A stretch of DNA of 64,000 nt from Thiomicrorhabdus xiamenensis. Lineage in GTDB: Bacteria > Pseudomonadota > Gammaproteobacteria > Thiomicrospirales > Thiomicrospiraceae. Below are positions 9,109 through 18,526 of the stretch, one piece after another. The DNA is taken from NCBI RefSeq assembly GCF_013282625.1, contig NZ_CP054020.1:1240001-1304000 (forward strand), read 5' to 3'. The notes beneath the pieces were generated by a model. The model was not told where the DNA came from and ran no database searches. It saw only the letters and a list, made by a program, of their open reading frames with translations. Every line of letters starts with the position of its first letter. Within the stretch, counting starts at the first letter, position 1. Both the position numbers and the translations under genes were made by a program.

Positions 9109-9939
9109 GTGAAGGAAGTGAAGCAGAAATTCGGTACTTTTGAATTGATGAAAGTCGATGACTTATTGCGTTACCGTGATTCCGCGGGGCGTAAGTTCAC
9201 CTTGGATTGTGAAAAGTGCGCGGCCTGTATCGATTTCGATTTCAGCTATGCTTTTCAGCCGATTGTCGATCTTGATAAGCAGGAAATTTTCGGTTACGAA
9301 GCGCTGGTTCGCGGCGTCAATAATGAACCGGCCAGAGAAATACTCTCCCGAGTCAACGAAAAAAACCGTTATGCGTTCGATCAGATCTGTCGGCAGAAGG
9401 CGATCCGCATCGCCAGTGAACTTGGCCTGGATAAGGTTTTAAGCATCAATTTTCTGCCGAACGCGGTTTATCAGCCGGAGCACTGTATTCAAAGCACTTT
9501 ACAGGTGGCGAATGAGGTTAATTTCCCGACCCGGCTATTAATGTTCGAAGTCACTGAATCCGAAGAGGTCGTGGATCGCAAACATCTGACCAATATTTTC
9601 CGCTACTATCAGGCGCAAGGATTTATTGTTGCACTCGATGATTTCGGCGCTGGGCATGCCGGACTGAATATGCTGGCCAGTTTTGTTCCGCAGATACTTA
9701 AGATTGACCGGGAGTTAATCCAGAATATTGATTCCAACCCGGTTAAACAGGTGATTGTCAGGCATCTGGTGCAAACCTGTCAGGAGCTGAATGTTTCCGT
9801 GCTGGCCGAAGGAGTAGAGACGCGTGAAGAGTTGGATTATATTCGCACTTTAGGCGTGTCCCTTTATCAAGGTTATCTGTTTGCAAAACCCGGCTTCGAA
9901 TCACTGCCTGTTATCGAGGACTGGTCTGTCTATTTTTGA
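9109..9939 (+). CDS. EAL-domain cyclic-di-GMP phosphodiesterase with N-terminal Cys cluster
   Basis: 276 aa. The EAL domain spans about residues 47-270 and keeps the catalytic signatures: EALVRG (E64), NFLPN, FEVTE, ALDDFGAG, LKIDRE, AEGVET and YQGYLFAKP. It is therefore probably an active enzyme hydrolysing c-di-GMP. Immediately before it is CEKCAAC, a CxxCxxC (C34, C37, C40) that could bind a metal or sense redox state. No GGDEF domain or membrane segment is present. The start is uncertain: GTG at 9109 lacks a clear ribosome binding site, and GTG at 9118 or ATG at 9148 are alternatives. It is a stand-alone gene. Confidence 0.88.
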   Translation: MKEVKQKFGTFELMKVDDLLRYRDSAGRKFTLDCEKCAACIDFDFSYAFQPIVDLDKQEIFGYEALVRGVNNEPAREILSRVNEKNRYAFDQICRQKAIRIASELGLDKVLSINFLPNAVYQPEHCIQSTLQVANEVNFPTRLLMFEVTESEEVVDRKHLTNIFRYYQAQGFIVALDDFGAGHAGLNMLASFVPQILKIDRELIQNIDSNPVKQVIVRHLVQTCQELNVSVLAEGVETREELDYIRTLGVSLYQGYLFAKPGFESLPVIEDWSVYF

Positions 9940-10241
9940 TCTGTTTGCTCTGCGTCGTCTTCTTGCAAAAATCACGATGACTCACAAACAACCTTTAAAA
10001 TTTTCCTTGTGTCATGTGCTTCATTTCAATTCGTGGAATTAACCTCATATTCCTGCATTTACTTTTCTTGTGCTGAACACAGTTGAACCTACAGGGCTAA
10101 ACTTACCTTTTCCCGATTTACATCAATTTCGGACGAATAGTATTTCAAGTTTCGCGCACACCTGCATTCACAATAATTAACGCGGTATTGCATCTTTCTC
10201 AAAACGCCATTAGCTAGGGTAAAATTTATCGACTGGCTAAA
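9940..10241. other. Long AT-rich intergenic upstream region of the giant gene
   Basis: No credible ORF, tRNA or terminator is visible in these 302 bases. The stretch nearer the giant gene holds the FNR-type box described separately. Confidence 0.5.
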
Positions 10242-10282
10242 TTGATGTTAATCAATAACAAAATGTACTGTCAATGTAGTAT
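10242..10282 (+). promoter_or_regulatory. Perfect FNR/ANR-type box with class II promoter geometry
   Basis: TTGATGTTAATCAA at 10242-10255 matches the FNR consensus TTGAT-N4-ATCAA exactly. A -10-like TAGTAT lies at 10277-10282, which puts the start point near 10289, about 41 bases from the box centre. That is the usual spacing of an FNR-activated class II promoter. The ribosome binding site AGGAG (10313-10317) and the ATG at 10324 follow. The box is seen directly; binding by an FNR-like protein is inference. Confidence 0.6.
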
Positions 10283-10323
10283 GGAACTCCTTTCTGCCAT
10301 TTTCTTTTATTTAGGAGTGTGTC

Positions 10324-13300
10324 ATGAGCAGTGTCAGCGTCAACGGTCTTTTACAACCGGTAAATAATCAGGTGATTGATGGAATCGATAATCCATACAT
10401 CGGACATTTTCTTAAAATCAGCTACAGTCAACTGATCTCCCAACAGCCGGTTTTTTCCAAAGACCGTGTGGATGTCGAGGGTGGAGGCGCATTTCGCTTT
10501 GCCTTGCCTAAGGATGATTTGCTTCAGGGGAAATCGATTAAAATCGAAGTATTCTCTCCCGATGGCGCATTGCTTGGCAGTCAGAACTACAGTATCGGTA
10601 GTCTATATACGGCGGACATCGCAGAAAATGCCGAAGACGACAGCAAGCCTTTTCGTATTCAGGTTGATCCTAAAATCGTTGAATTCTGCCCAGGAGGTGA
10701 ATGCGATCAGATTCGGGAAATTCAGCGCAATATCAGCGGAAAGCTGGTCGATATTTCCGGTGAAAATAAAGTGGCCGGTGTGCAGATTGTCATTATGGCC
10801 AGCGATGACCCCGCGGCGGAGATGAATGATAAGAGCTTTCAGCCGGTCTTAACCTTACAGACCGATCAGGGCGGCCATTTTTTCGGGCGCGCCGACAGCC
10901 GGGAATATGAGCAGGCTTACGGATTGATCGCCGGTCTGCAGGATACGCCGGTGCATGTTGAATTGGAAGATAAAAAAATTTCGGAAACGCTTCTTCTTGT
11001 CGCGGACCTGTCGACTTTGCAAACGACAGCGAGTGGTTCGGAAGGAACGCCCAAATTACCTGAAGCCAAAGACATGATCGGTAGTGGAACCTTTTCTCAG
11101 GACATTGGCGGGAAGTGCGTTGATTTTACCATTCCCAACCGGACACTCGAAGAGTTCAGTTTTTACCATACGGTACGCACCACCGAGCCTGAAATCCGCG
11201 GGCTGACAATCACCTCCAAGGAGAGCAGACAGTTTATTACTGAGCTTGATTCGATCTCTGATGAACTCTTTACGGTGTTTAACCGTATGAATAATTCGAT
11301 GAGTTCAATGGATTTACTGCCGATCAGCGTTGATGAAGAGGAGCAAGAGAGCGCTTCGGCAGCGACTCAATCCGTTGACAATTCGACCGGCTCTATAAGC
11401 GAAGAGATCAGTGTTCAGCCCAAAACACTACAGATTGCCAGTGTGGCTTCGGCGACTCTCGATAAGCCTGTGTATCATTTAAAAATCGCCACAGGGATCG
11501 ATAACATTAAGCTGGCAACACCGAAAACCTTTGATTTTACCGCGATAGCCAAGTTTCTAGCCGAGCAGGCTCGGCGCCGCGCCAAGTTGCAACGTTTGCA
11601 TCATGAATTGGCCGCCGCTTACTGTGGCAAAAACGGCGCAGAAGCCGCAAGCAGCTACTGCGAAACCCTTAAAGCCGAAGATTCTCTCAATCGCGCCACC
11701 ATTCTATCCCTGTTGGGGCATGTCGAACGCTATGCGCAGTTTGATCCGTCAAATCATCTTTTTGCAGACAAGGTACTGCCAAAACTGTTGTTGCGTTTTG
11801 TCGAAGATGTCAGAGAAATCATGAAACAGTCGTATGTTGAAGGCGAACTGATCTCTCTGACGCAGAAACGTGCTGAAAAAATGTTGCTGAGCATCGACCA
11901 CGCCACCAAAGAAGTTCAGGATCAGGAAGAGTTGCTCGGTTATCTTCGCGATCTGATTCATCAGTTTTCGCTGGCAGCGGGTAAAGACTCGCATAATTTC
12001 GAACCTTGCCCGACCCGTAAAACTGCAACTATGGGTATTCTTTGTCTGGTTCAGCAGTTTGACGATACCCGCGAAACGTTACGTAATAAAGCCGTTTTTA
12101 CGTTGGGAGAGATTCTGTCTATCCGTGCCAACTATGATACCTACATTGCGAGTATTAACGCTTTTAGCGGACTTTTGGAAAAGTTCCATAATTTTTACCA
12201 GTCCGGTTCCGATCTTTTTGTTTCGCTCGACGACCGTTATTTTATCGAGCACTATGATGCGATTCGTGCAGGCTTACAGACCATTAAGCGGCGTATTTTT
12301 ACGGCGATCAGCAAGATCGAAGCGATTCAGGCCGAATACATTACAAACCATCCGGGCCGTAAGCAACTGAGTGCAGAAAACAGTGTTGATTGGGACGATA
12401 CGCCGACCGTGTATGAGAATACAACAATAGCACACGGTCATATTCTGCACTTTAAACAAAAGTGGAAGGCGGACGGCTATTCGTTGGGCGATCTGTTGTA
12501 TAGTCTGCCTCTGGCTCCCTGTCAGGAAAAACAGATTGCCATTATCGATTGGGACCGGGAAGAGCGCGCACAACGTTCGGAAGCGCAGACCGTTTCGGAA
12601 TCGATCGCGGCCGATATTTCACATGATCGAGATATCAGCGAAATCATTAACTCTACCTTTGCGGAAAATATCCGTGCCAGTTCGCATAATGAAACCAGCG
12701 GTACCAGTGCCGGAATCGGCGGAGGAATTATGGGCTCGGTCGGCAAGTTTGTCGGCGGTTTATTCGGTGGTGTTTCCCATTCTGGAAGTTCTTCGTCATC
12801 GTCCGCTTCACAGGATTCGGCACGCAATCTTTCCGGCAGCACACTAAACCGTCTGCAAGACAGTATTTCGCAATCCGCTTCGGCATTACGCAGCCAGCGC
12901 AGCACCGTTGTGCAGACGGTCGGGCAGCACGAAACTGTGAGCGCGCAGACGGAAGTAATCAAAAACAACAATCATTGTCATGCGATGACGGTCGAATATT
13001 TCGAAGTGCTCAAGCATTACGCGATCGAGCAGGAACTGGTGGACGTGCAGGAATGTCTGTTTGTACCGCTCCCAATGAGTCATTTCGACTATGGAAAAGT
13101 CTTGCGCTGGAAAAACACCTTGCGCAGAGCGGTTGCCGGGCACAAGTTACAACGCGGCTTTGATGCCATTGAACGGATTACCAGCCTTTATGCGGATTCG
13201 GATATGCCCAGCGGTAGTTATGCTGACGAAGCGATTAAGGTTTTCAGCGGGCATTTCTCGATGACGTTCGAATTGCAGCGTCCTTATATGTCCGAGATCG

Positions 13301-15849
13301 AGGAGCAGACGAAAACCGTTACCGAAACCATTGAACTCAAGCACTGGTTTCCGTGGTTCGACAGGGTGTTTAAAATCAGCTACGACAAGGAAGTCCCATT
13401 AACCGAAGCAGAGAAAGATGCTGTTTTCGAAGCGGACTATGCCGCCGATATCGTACGCAAATTCATTGAGAAGCTCGATATCTACGCGGTGGCGGACGAC
13501 GGATCGGAAATACGTTTGGATCTGGATTATACGCAACTCTCCAACTATCGTCGCGGCACGCAGATTCAGGTCAAAATTGCCAGCCGCAGTATGCAGCACA
13601 TTACCCGGCGTCAAATTCAATATTTGCGCCTGCGCGCCAATACACAAGTCCATGCGTCGTCGAAAATTATTTTGCGTGCCGCTTATCTGCACTACCGAAC
13701 GGCGTATTCGGGAGGAAGCATTATTCGCAATGGGCGGATAAACAATGATGTGATTAATGTAATCGATGTCAAAGTATCCGGCTTGTTTGATATCGATGTC
13801 GACTATGTTACCGATGCAGCCCTGATGTATACGCCGCTGTCCGACGCCGAATTACGCGATCCGCGCAAGGAGGACCGTGAAGCGGCGACAGAACTGCTGA
13901 GCTTTCTCAATGAGCATATGGAGATGGCGCATAAAGTTATCTGGTCCAGCCTGGATTCGAGCCGTCTGTTCGGTCTTCTGGACGGTTATATCGCTCCCAA
14001 TTCAGGCGGCAAAAGTGTTGCCAGCGTCGTCGAGAATAAGGTGATCGGTGTGGTCGGCAATAATCTGGTGCTGAAGGTCGTCCCCGGTGAACGACTGGAT
14101 CCAGTCTTCAAGAGCATTACCAATCTAATGGCTTACTACAAACCGACGACACGTCCGGATCCATATCGTATCAGCATGCCGACGAAAGGGGTCTATGCGG
14201 AATCGGTAATGGGTAAATGCAACAGTTGCGAAGAAATCGACGACAGCCGTCACTGGCGTTTTGAAGATGTCCCTTGCGGAACGACACCGACAGCGATTAA
14301 TCCGCTTTCAACGGAAAGCCGCCGTAGCGATATCGGTGATCTACAGGTTAAGGATCTTCCGGCCAATATCATTACCATGCAGAATGCGCCGAATGCCCCG
14401 GATCCGACGGGATTGGGCGCCGCTTTCGAACTTCTCGGCAAAAGCGAGGCCTTCAAGGATATGACCGGGCTTAGCGGAACTCAGGCCAATGCGCTGGAAG
14501 CGCTGAAAACCACATCGAAAAGCGTAACCGATCTGGCCGGTATGGCAGTAGATTTCCAAAAACAGAATGCGATGAAAAAGGACATCGGTAAAACGTTAAA
14601 AGCGGTTCAGGAAGCTCAGAAAAGCGGACAGATCAGCAAGGAGCAGGCAAATCAGCTTGCCTATAAGGCATTGAGCTCAATGGTTGGCGAACCGACTGCC
14701 AAAGACAGTAAATCGACGGCGACCAGCGAAGCCAAGGAGTTGACCAAAGCCGCCGGCGCAAACAAAGCCTCGGTAAAAATCGCCAAGCCCGATGGTGAAA
14801 AAATTGAAGTTGATGCCAAGACATCGAACGACAGTCTGCAACCGCAGATTGTTCTTTCCAGTAATTTGACTGCAGAGGTTCGTGCCTTCAATCCGGCCAA
14901 AAACGATAAATCCTTGATTATCGAAGTGGGTGCCAGTTTGCAAAACGCGCCGGAGGGGGCCACGCTTCAGTGGGTGGCCGAAGATGCAAGCGCACTTAAA
15001 GTGGATTCACCGAATGCCCTGGTTACCCGTGTAAAAGGGATTAAACCCGGTAAACAGTTATTGGTTGCCAAACTTGCGGATGCTGGCGGTAATACGCTGG
15101 TCAGCAAAAAAGTTCAACTTTCTGTGCCTCAGTGCGTAACAGTTGACGAGGACGCCGCTCTGTTTGACGCTGCATTGAGCGCATTTCAGTTATCAAGTGT
15201 CAAATCCAATGTCGTCGATGAGATGAAAAAAGTTTCTGATCAGCTACTGTCGACTGCGAATGTTCGTGTATTCTGGAAATTCGGTGGTTACAGCGAGAGT
15301 GTTCCGGCACATGTTCCGAACACGATGGTGGTCAGCACGCAGATAAAAAATACCGATCCGGGCAATAACGGCGTTGCCGGCGTCACAACCGGATCTTCCT
15401 CATCCGATCTGTTCAATGAAACGATTGTGCTTTATCCCGGTGTTTATCAATTGCCGAATGCAATCGACGTCGATACGGAAACGCAAGGCATCGTTCTGCA
15501 GCTGGAAAGCAGTATAACAACAGATGAAGACGGCTTGATTCCGGTGGCAATCAAAGTATTTGGTCGTTTAATCGGTGAGACCTTAAGCCATGAAATCGGC
15601 CATGCCTTGCTTTGGGATGATATTAAAGGACAGGGGGGGCATAATTCGCCTTCCATTAGCGGCGATATTATGAACCGAGGTCTGGATCGCAATTTCAAAC
15701 AGCGTACGGGAATGGAAAACACCGCACAGCAAAGCCCGGTTCACCCGGATGATTTCATCGATCACGGTATCGGTAAAATCAATAAGTTTCTGGCGGTTAA
15801 TCAGGCGCATCTGGACAGCCAGTGGCCGGTTCCGCCGGCATTTGCCTAA
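10324..15849 (+). CDS. Giant orphan protein with C-terminal metzincin-like zinc site
   Basis: 1841 aa; I do not recognise a named family for the whole. Seen in order: two beta-rich N-terminal modules (about 1-100 and 145-250, the second like a carboxypeptidase regulatory domain); an acidic Ser/Thr linker (about 335-380); a long helical region (about 420-700); a conserved-looking LPLAPCQEKQIAIIDWDREE segment from about 727; a Gly-rich stretch at 797-815 and a poly-Ser tract after it; a CxxC at C1299/C1302; an amphipathic helical region (about 1365-1460); an Ig-like segment (about 1515-1603); and a C-terminal peptidase-like domain. The last contains HEIGHALLWDD, giving H1756, E1757, H1760 and D1766, the metzincin spacing with Asp as third ligand as in snapalysin, then SGDIMNRG as a possible Met-turn. 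No signal peptide or membrane helix is visible. AGGAG precedes the ATG. The function is unknown. Confidence 0.7.
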   Translation: MSSVSVNGLLQPVNNQVIDGIDNPYIGHFLKISYSQLISQQPVFSKDRVDVEGGGAFRFALPKDDLLQGKSIKIEVFSPDGALLGSQNYSIGSLYTADIAENAEDDSKPFRIQVDPKIVEFCPGGECDQIREIQRNISGKLVDISGENKVAGVQIVIMASDDPAAEMNDKSFQPVLTLQTDQGGHFFGRADSREYEQAYGLIAGLQDTPVHVELEDKKISETLLLVADLSTLQTTASGSEGTPKLPEAKDMIGSGTFSQDIGGKCVDFTIPNRTLEEFSFYHTVRTTEPEIRGLTITSKESRQFITELDSISDELFTVFNRMNNSMSSMDLLPISVDEEEQESASAATQSVDNSTGSISEEISVQPKTLQIASVASATLDKPVYHLKIATGIDNIKLATPKTFDFTAIAKFLAEQARRRAKLQRLHHELAAAYCGKNGAEAASSYCETLKAEDSLNRATILSLLGHVERYAQFDPSNHLFADKVLPKLLLRFVEDVREIMKQSYVEGELISLTQKRAEKMLLSIDHATKEVQDQEELLGYLRDLIHQFSLAAGKDSHNFEPCPTRKTATMGILCLVQQFDDTRETLRNKAVFTLGEILSIRANYDTYIASINAFSGLLEKFHNFYQSGSDLFVSLDDRYFIEHYDAIRAGLQTIKRRIFTAISKIEAIQAEYITNHPGRKQLSAENSVDWDDTPTVYENTTIAHGHILHFKQKWKADGYSLGDLLYSLPLAPCQEKQIAIIDWDREERAQRSEAQTVSESIAADISHDRDISEIINSTFAENIRASSHNETSGTSAGIGGGIMGSVGKFVGGLFGGVSHSGSSSSSSASQDSARNLSGSTLNRLQDSISQSASALRSQRSTVVQTVGQHETVSAQTEVIKNNNHCHAMTVEYFEVLKHYAIEQELVDVQECLFVPLPMSHFDYGKVLRWKNTLRRAVAGHKLQRGFDAIERITSLYADSDMPSGSYADEAIKVFSGHFSMTFELQRPYMSEIEEQTKTVTETIELKHWFPWFDRVFKISYDKEVPLTEAEKDAVFEADYAADIVRKFIEKLDIYAVADDGSEIRLDLDYTQLSNYRRGTQIQVKIASRSMQHITRRQIQYLRLRANTQVHASSKIILRAAYLHYRTAYSGGSIIRNGRINNDVINVIDVKVSGLFDIDVDYVTDAALMYTPLSDAELRDPRKEDREAATELLSFLNEHMEMAHKVIWSSLDSSRLFGLLDGYIAPNSGGKSVASVVENKVIGVVGNNLVLKVVPGERLDPVFKSITNLMAYYKPTTRPDPYRISMPTKGVYAESVMGKCNSCEEIDDSRHWRFEDVPCGTTPTAINPLSTESRRSDIGDLQVKDLPANIITMQNAPNAPDPTGLGAAFELLGKSEAFKDMTGLSGTQANALEALKTTSKSVTDLAGMAVDFQKQNAMKKDIGKTLKAVQEAQKSGQISKEQANQLAYKALSSMVGEPTAKDSKSTATSEAKELTKAAGANKASVKIAKPDGEKIEVDAKTSNDSLQPQIVLSSNLTAEVRAFNPAKNDKSLIIEVGASLQNAPEGATLQWVAEDASALKVDSPNALVTRVKGIKPGKQLLVAKLADAGGNTLVSKKVQLSVPQCVTVDEDAALFDAALSAFQLSSVKSNVVDEMKKVSDQLLSTANVRVFWKFGGYSESVPAHVPNTMVVSTQIKNTDPGNNGVAGVTTGSSSSDLFNETIVLYPGVYQLPNAIDVDTETQGIVLQLESSITTDEDGLIPVAIKVFGRLIGETLSHEIGHALLWDDIKGQGGHNSPSISGDIMNRGLDRNFKQRTGMENTAQQSPVHPDDFIDHGIGKINKFLAVNQAHLDSQWPVPPAFA

Positions 15850-15894
15850 AACGTCTGTTGCGACTTAAGTTGAGATAGACCCGTCAGCTAAAAG

Positions 15895-15913
15895 GGCCTG
15901 CAGTCGGCAGGCC
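15895..15913 (+). other. GC-rich hairpin downstream of the giant gene
   Basis: GGCCTGC (15895-15901) and GCAGGCC (15907-15913) form a perfect 7-bp stem with a five-base loop, but no T run follows. It may protect the 3' end or assist the terminator downstream. Confidence 0.5.
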
Positions 15914-15931
15914 GCAATAGCTTTATACTTT

Positions 15932-15988
15932 ACCGGTGCTCGGTGCTCGGTGCGTCGATCAGACGTCTTCTTGCACCGGTTTTCTTTG
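15932..15988 (+). terminator. Probable terminator of the giant gene
   Basis: ACCGGTGC (15932-15939) pairs with GCACCGGT (15973-15980) and is followed by TTTCTTT. The loop contains a short tandem repeat of CTCGGTG and the palindrome AGACGTCT. Confidence 0.5.
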
Positions 15989-16114
15989 TAAAGCCGTAAT
16001 TTCCACTTCTATAAAATCCTAAAACTTGGATTGGCTCAATAAGTTTAAGCTTTTATACGCACTCCCGTGAATTTCTGAGATGATAGCTAGCAATTCAAAC
16101 CGATGGAGAGGCGT

Positions 16115-18016
16115 ATGGCCGAGTTCACAATCCAAAACATCTGGCTTATTTGTGATTCTCATACCCCCGAATCGCTATGGCAGAATATCGAGCGCTATTG
16201 CGAACAGAAGGGGTGGCATTTTCAGGGTGTTATTCAATTCAGGGATTTACATGTCGCCTCACTCAATACCAGTGATTTATATCTTTTAAGTCTGGCGGAT
16301 CGCAACCTCAAAATCTTTCTCGAAGAGGTTGAGGAGATCCATGTCGGAATGCTTCCACATCCGCAGGCACCGTTTGCAAAAAAACGCTTCAAGATCGCCG
16401 ACAATTTAGAAAAGGCATTGCAGGACGTTGACGGTTGCGAGACACCAAGAATCGTCGATAACCTTTACTGCAACAATCAACTGGTCCTGTCTTCTGTTCT
16501 TGCCGGCGACCGAGAAGCGATGCAACCGGCGTTAAAAATTCAGAAACATTTTCTGGCTCGGCTGATTTTCATCTGGCATCTGATGCTGCACATGATCAGA
16601 GGACGCCTGTTCGAGGTGAATTTTACAACCGGAAAAGAGTCGCAGTTACAGACGGCGGCGCTCGGTCTGTGTGTGGTTTATAACCCCAGCGATAACGCTT
16701 TCAGCCACAGGGTGATCGCCAATAGCGATATCGACGAGCCAAGTATGCATGCGGTAGTAATTTCGCCGCGCTCCATTTCAGAAATTTTGCATTTTGTGAT
16801 TACCCGTCTGTTGCCGGTAAGTAAAAGAGATATGCCGCTGAATAATTATTTGGGACATATTAAAACGCAAACTTTGGACATTGTTTTTCAAAAACCGGTC
16901 AGTATCCGCCTCGATTCCGAAGAAGCGGAGTCGGAAAAATTGCAATGTGTCGTTAAAACGACGCAGATCGGATTATTACATCAAGGTCTGCCGTCAAGTC
17001 GGTCGACTGAAACCAAAGAGTCTTTTCGGGTCAAAAGTCTTCCCAAAGGCAAGCTTGTCAGCTCGTTGATTGCCCGCCCCTTACCATGGATTTACCATAC
17101 CGATCCGGAAGAGGTTAAGGAAACCTTTATCGGCCTTAAGGAGAGCGCAAAATTTACGCAAACGTATGTGGTTCTCATGGCGCTTTCATCACTTTTGGCG
17201 ACGGTGGGCCTTTTTGCCAATTCTGCGCCGGTGATTATCGGTGCCATGATTCTTGCCCCTTTGATGGCCCCGATTATTTCACTTTCGATGGGGGTGCTGC
17301 GACAGGAAGTGGATCTGATCACAACCAGCTCCAAAACCTTGATTTTCGGAATATTGTTGACTTTGTTCGGAGCGACGCTGTTTACCTGGGTAATGCCTCT
17401 GCAATCACTCAATTCAGAGATTGGCGCACGTTTAAGCCCGACTTTGCTTGATCTCGCGGTTGCGATTATTTCCGGCATAGCCGGTGCTTATGCCAGCGCA
17501 CGCTCCGAGGTGGCAAAGAGTCTGGCGGGTGTCGCCATTGCCGTCGCCCTGGTTCCGCCGCTAGTCATTTCCGGTATCGGTATCGGCTGGTGGGATTGGC
17601 ATGTCTTTTCAGGCGCTATGCTGCTGTTTATCACCAACCTTTTCGGGATCGTTCTGGCTGCCGCCGCGACCTTTTTGCTTCTTGGTTTCAGTCCGTTTCA
17701 CCTCGCCAAACGCGGTCTGGTACTTTCACTGATGGTCGTGGCCTTGGTCAGTTTACCGCTGAGCTGGGCTTTCTATTCGATGGTACAGGAGCAGCGCATG
17801 GTGTCGCAGCTGGAAGGTGTTGTCCTTGTCCAGCAGCAGACGAAAGTGGAAATTCGCTCGGTGCATATTCGCCGCGGTGATCCTTTGAAAATCAACGCGG
17901 TTCTGGTTGCAGATCATAATCTGCAAACCGAGGATATTGATCGGATTAAAAATGAAATGCAACGTCGCCTGAATCGTGAGATCCAACTCGAAGCAACATT
18001 ATCGCTGTTGCGATAG
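16115..18016 (+). CDS. DUF389 / TIGR00341-type membrane protein
   Basis: 633 aa. The N-terminal half (about 1-290) is soluble and resembles the NAD-kinase/diacylglycerol-kinase-like region found in some DUF389 proteins. Residues about 345-565 contain some six membrane segments with the DUF389 hallmarks APVIIGAMILAPLMAPI and AGVAIAVALVPPLVISGI. The C-terminal tail (about 570-630) is soluble. The function is not established. I chose ATG 16115 over the in-frame ATG at 16103, since GGAGAGG at 16105-16111 is then the ribosome binding site. It converges on the DUF1810 gene with only 7 bases between stops. Confidence 0.85.
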   Translation: MAEFTIQNIWLICDSHTPESLWQNIERYCEQKGWHFQGVIQFRDLHVASLNTSDLYLLSLADRNLKIFLEEVEEIHVGMLPHPQAPFAKKRFKIADNLEKALQDVDGCETPRIVDNLYCNNQLVLSSVLAGDREAMQPALKIQKHFLARLIFIWHLMLHMIRGRLFEVNFTTGKESQLQTAALGLCVVYNPSDNAFSHRVIANSDIDEPSMHAVVISPRSISEILHFVITRLLPVSKRDMPLNNYLGHIKTQTLDIVFQKPVSIRLDSEEAESEKLQCVVKTTQIGLLHQGLPSSRSTETKESFRVKSLPKGKLVSSLIARPLPWIYHTDPEEVKETFIGLKESAKFTQTYVVLMALSSLLATVGLFANSAPVIIGAMILAPLMAPIISLSMGVLRQEVDLITTSSKTLIFGILLTLFGATLFTWVMPLQSLNSEIGARLSPTLLDLAVAIISGIAGAYASARSEVAKSLAGVAIAVALVPPLVISGIGIGWWDWHVFSGAMLLFITNLFGIVLAAAATFLLLGFSPFHLAKRGLVLSLMVVALVSLPLSWAFYSMVQEQRMVSQLEGVVLVQQQTKVEIRSVHIRRGDPLKINAVLVADHNLQTEDIDRIKNEMQRRLNREIQLEATLSLLR

Positions 18017-18023
18017 TGGATTT

Positions 18024-18488
18024 TCAGGCGGGTGTCAGTTTACGGATAAGAGCCAGTGAGTTCTCATCCGCCTGACCGTTGCAGAAGCGATCGATCGCCT
18101 GTCGGAAAGCAGGCTTATCACTGATTGCTGCAAAGAGCGTCATGCAGGAGCAGAATTTACGGTTGTCCGGTTTTCCGAATATTTCCAGCAAGGATTTATT
18201 GTGGTGTTCCATCACTGCTTCGGTGCATTGGATCAGGCGTTTGCCTAATAACGGGTGCTCCAGATAGGCGCGCGCTTCTTCGATATTTTTAATCGAATAG
18301 AAAACGGTCCATGGACGGCTGCCCAGTCCATCCAGTTGCGGAAAAATAAACCACATCCAGTGAGTTTGTTTGTGTCCGGCCTGAAGTTCGCTCAAGACGC
18401 CGTCGTAAACCTGAGCTTGCCCGTCGATAAAACGTTGCAGGTTATAAGGATCATCCGAACGGCTATCCGTTTTCAAGACGTCATCCAT
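18024..18488 (-). CDS. DUF1810 family protein
   Basis: 154 aa. Recognisable by DPYNLQRFIDGQ, HWMWFIFPQLDGLG, EARAYLEHPLLGKRL and the final SCMTLFAAIS...FCNG pattern of DUF1810. Cytoplasmic and of unknown biochemical role; the family has been linked structurally to ADP-ribose-type folds, which I treat as background only. It lies downstream of roxA on the same strand, 38 bases away, so the two may be co-transcribed. Confidence 0.88.
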   Translation of the reverse strand: MDDVLKTDSRSDDPYNLQRFIDGQAQVYDGVLSELQAGHKQTHWMWFIFPQLDGLGSRPWTVFYSIKNIEEARAYLEHPLLGKRLIQCTEAVMEHHNKSLLEIFGKPDNRKFCSCMTLFAAISDKPAFRQAIDRFCNGQADENSLALIRKLTPA

Positions 18489-18526
18489 TGCAATTCTCCA
18501 CAGTAAAACTGACCGGTTGACCGGCC

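Noticed and set aside
16026-16039. FNR-like word upstream of the DUF389 gene
   Set aside because: TTGGATTGGCTCAA has only about seven of ten consensus positions and no -10 at a suitable distance.
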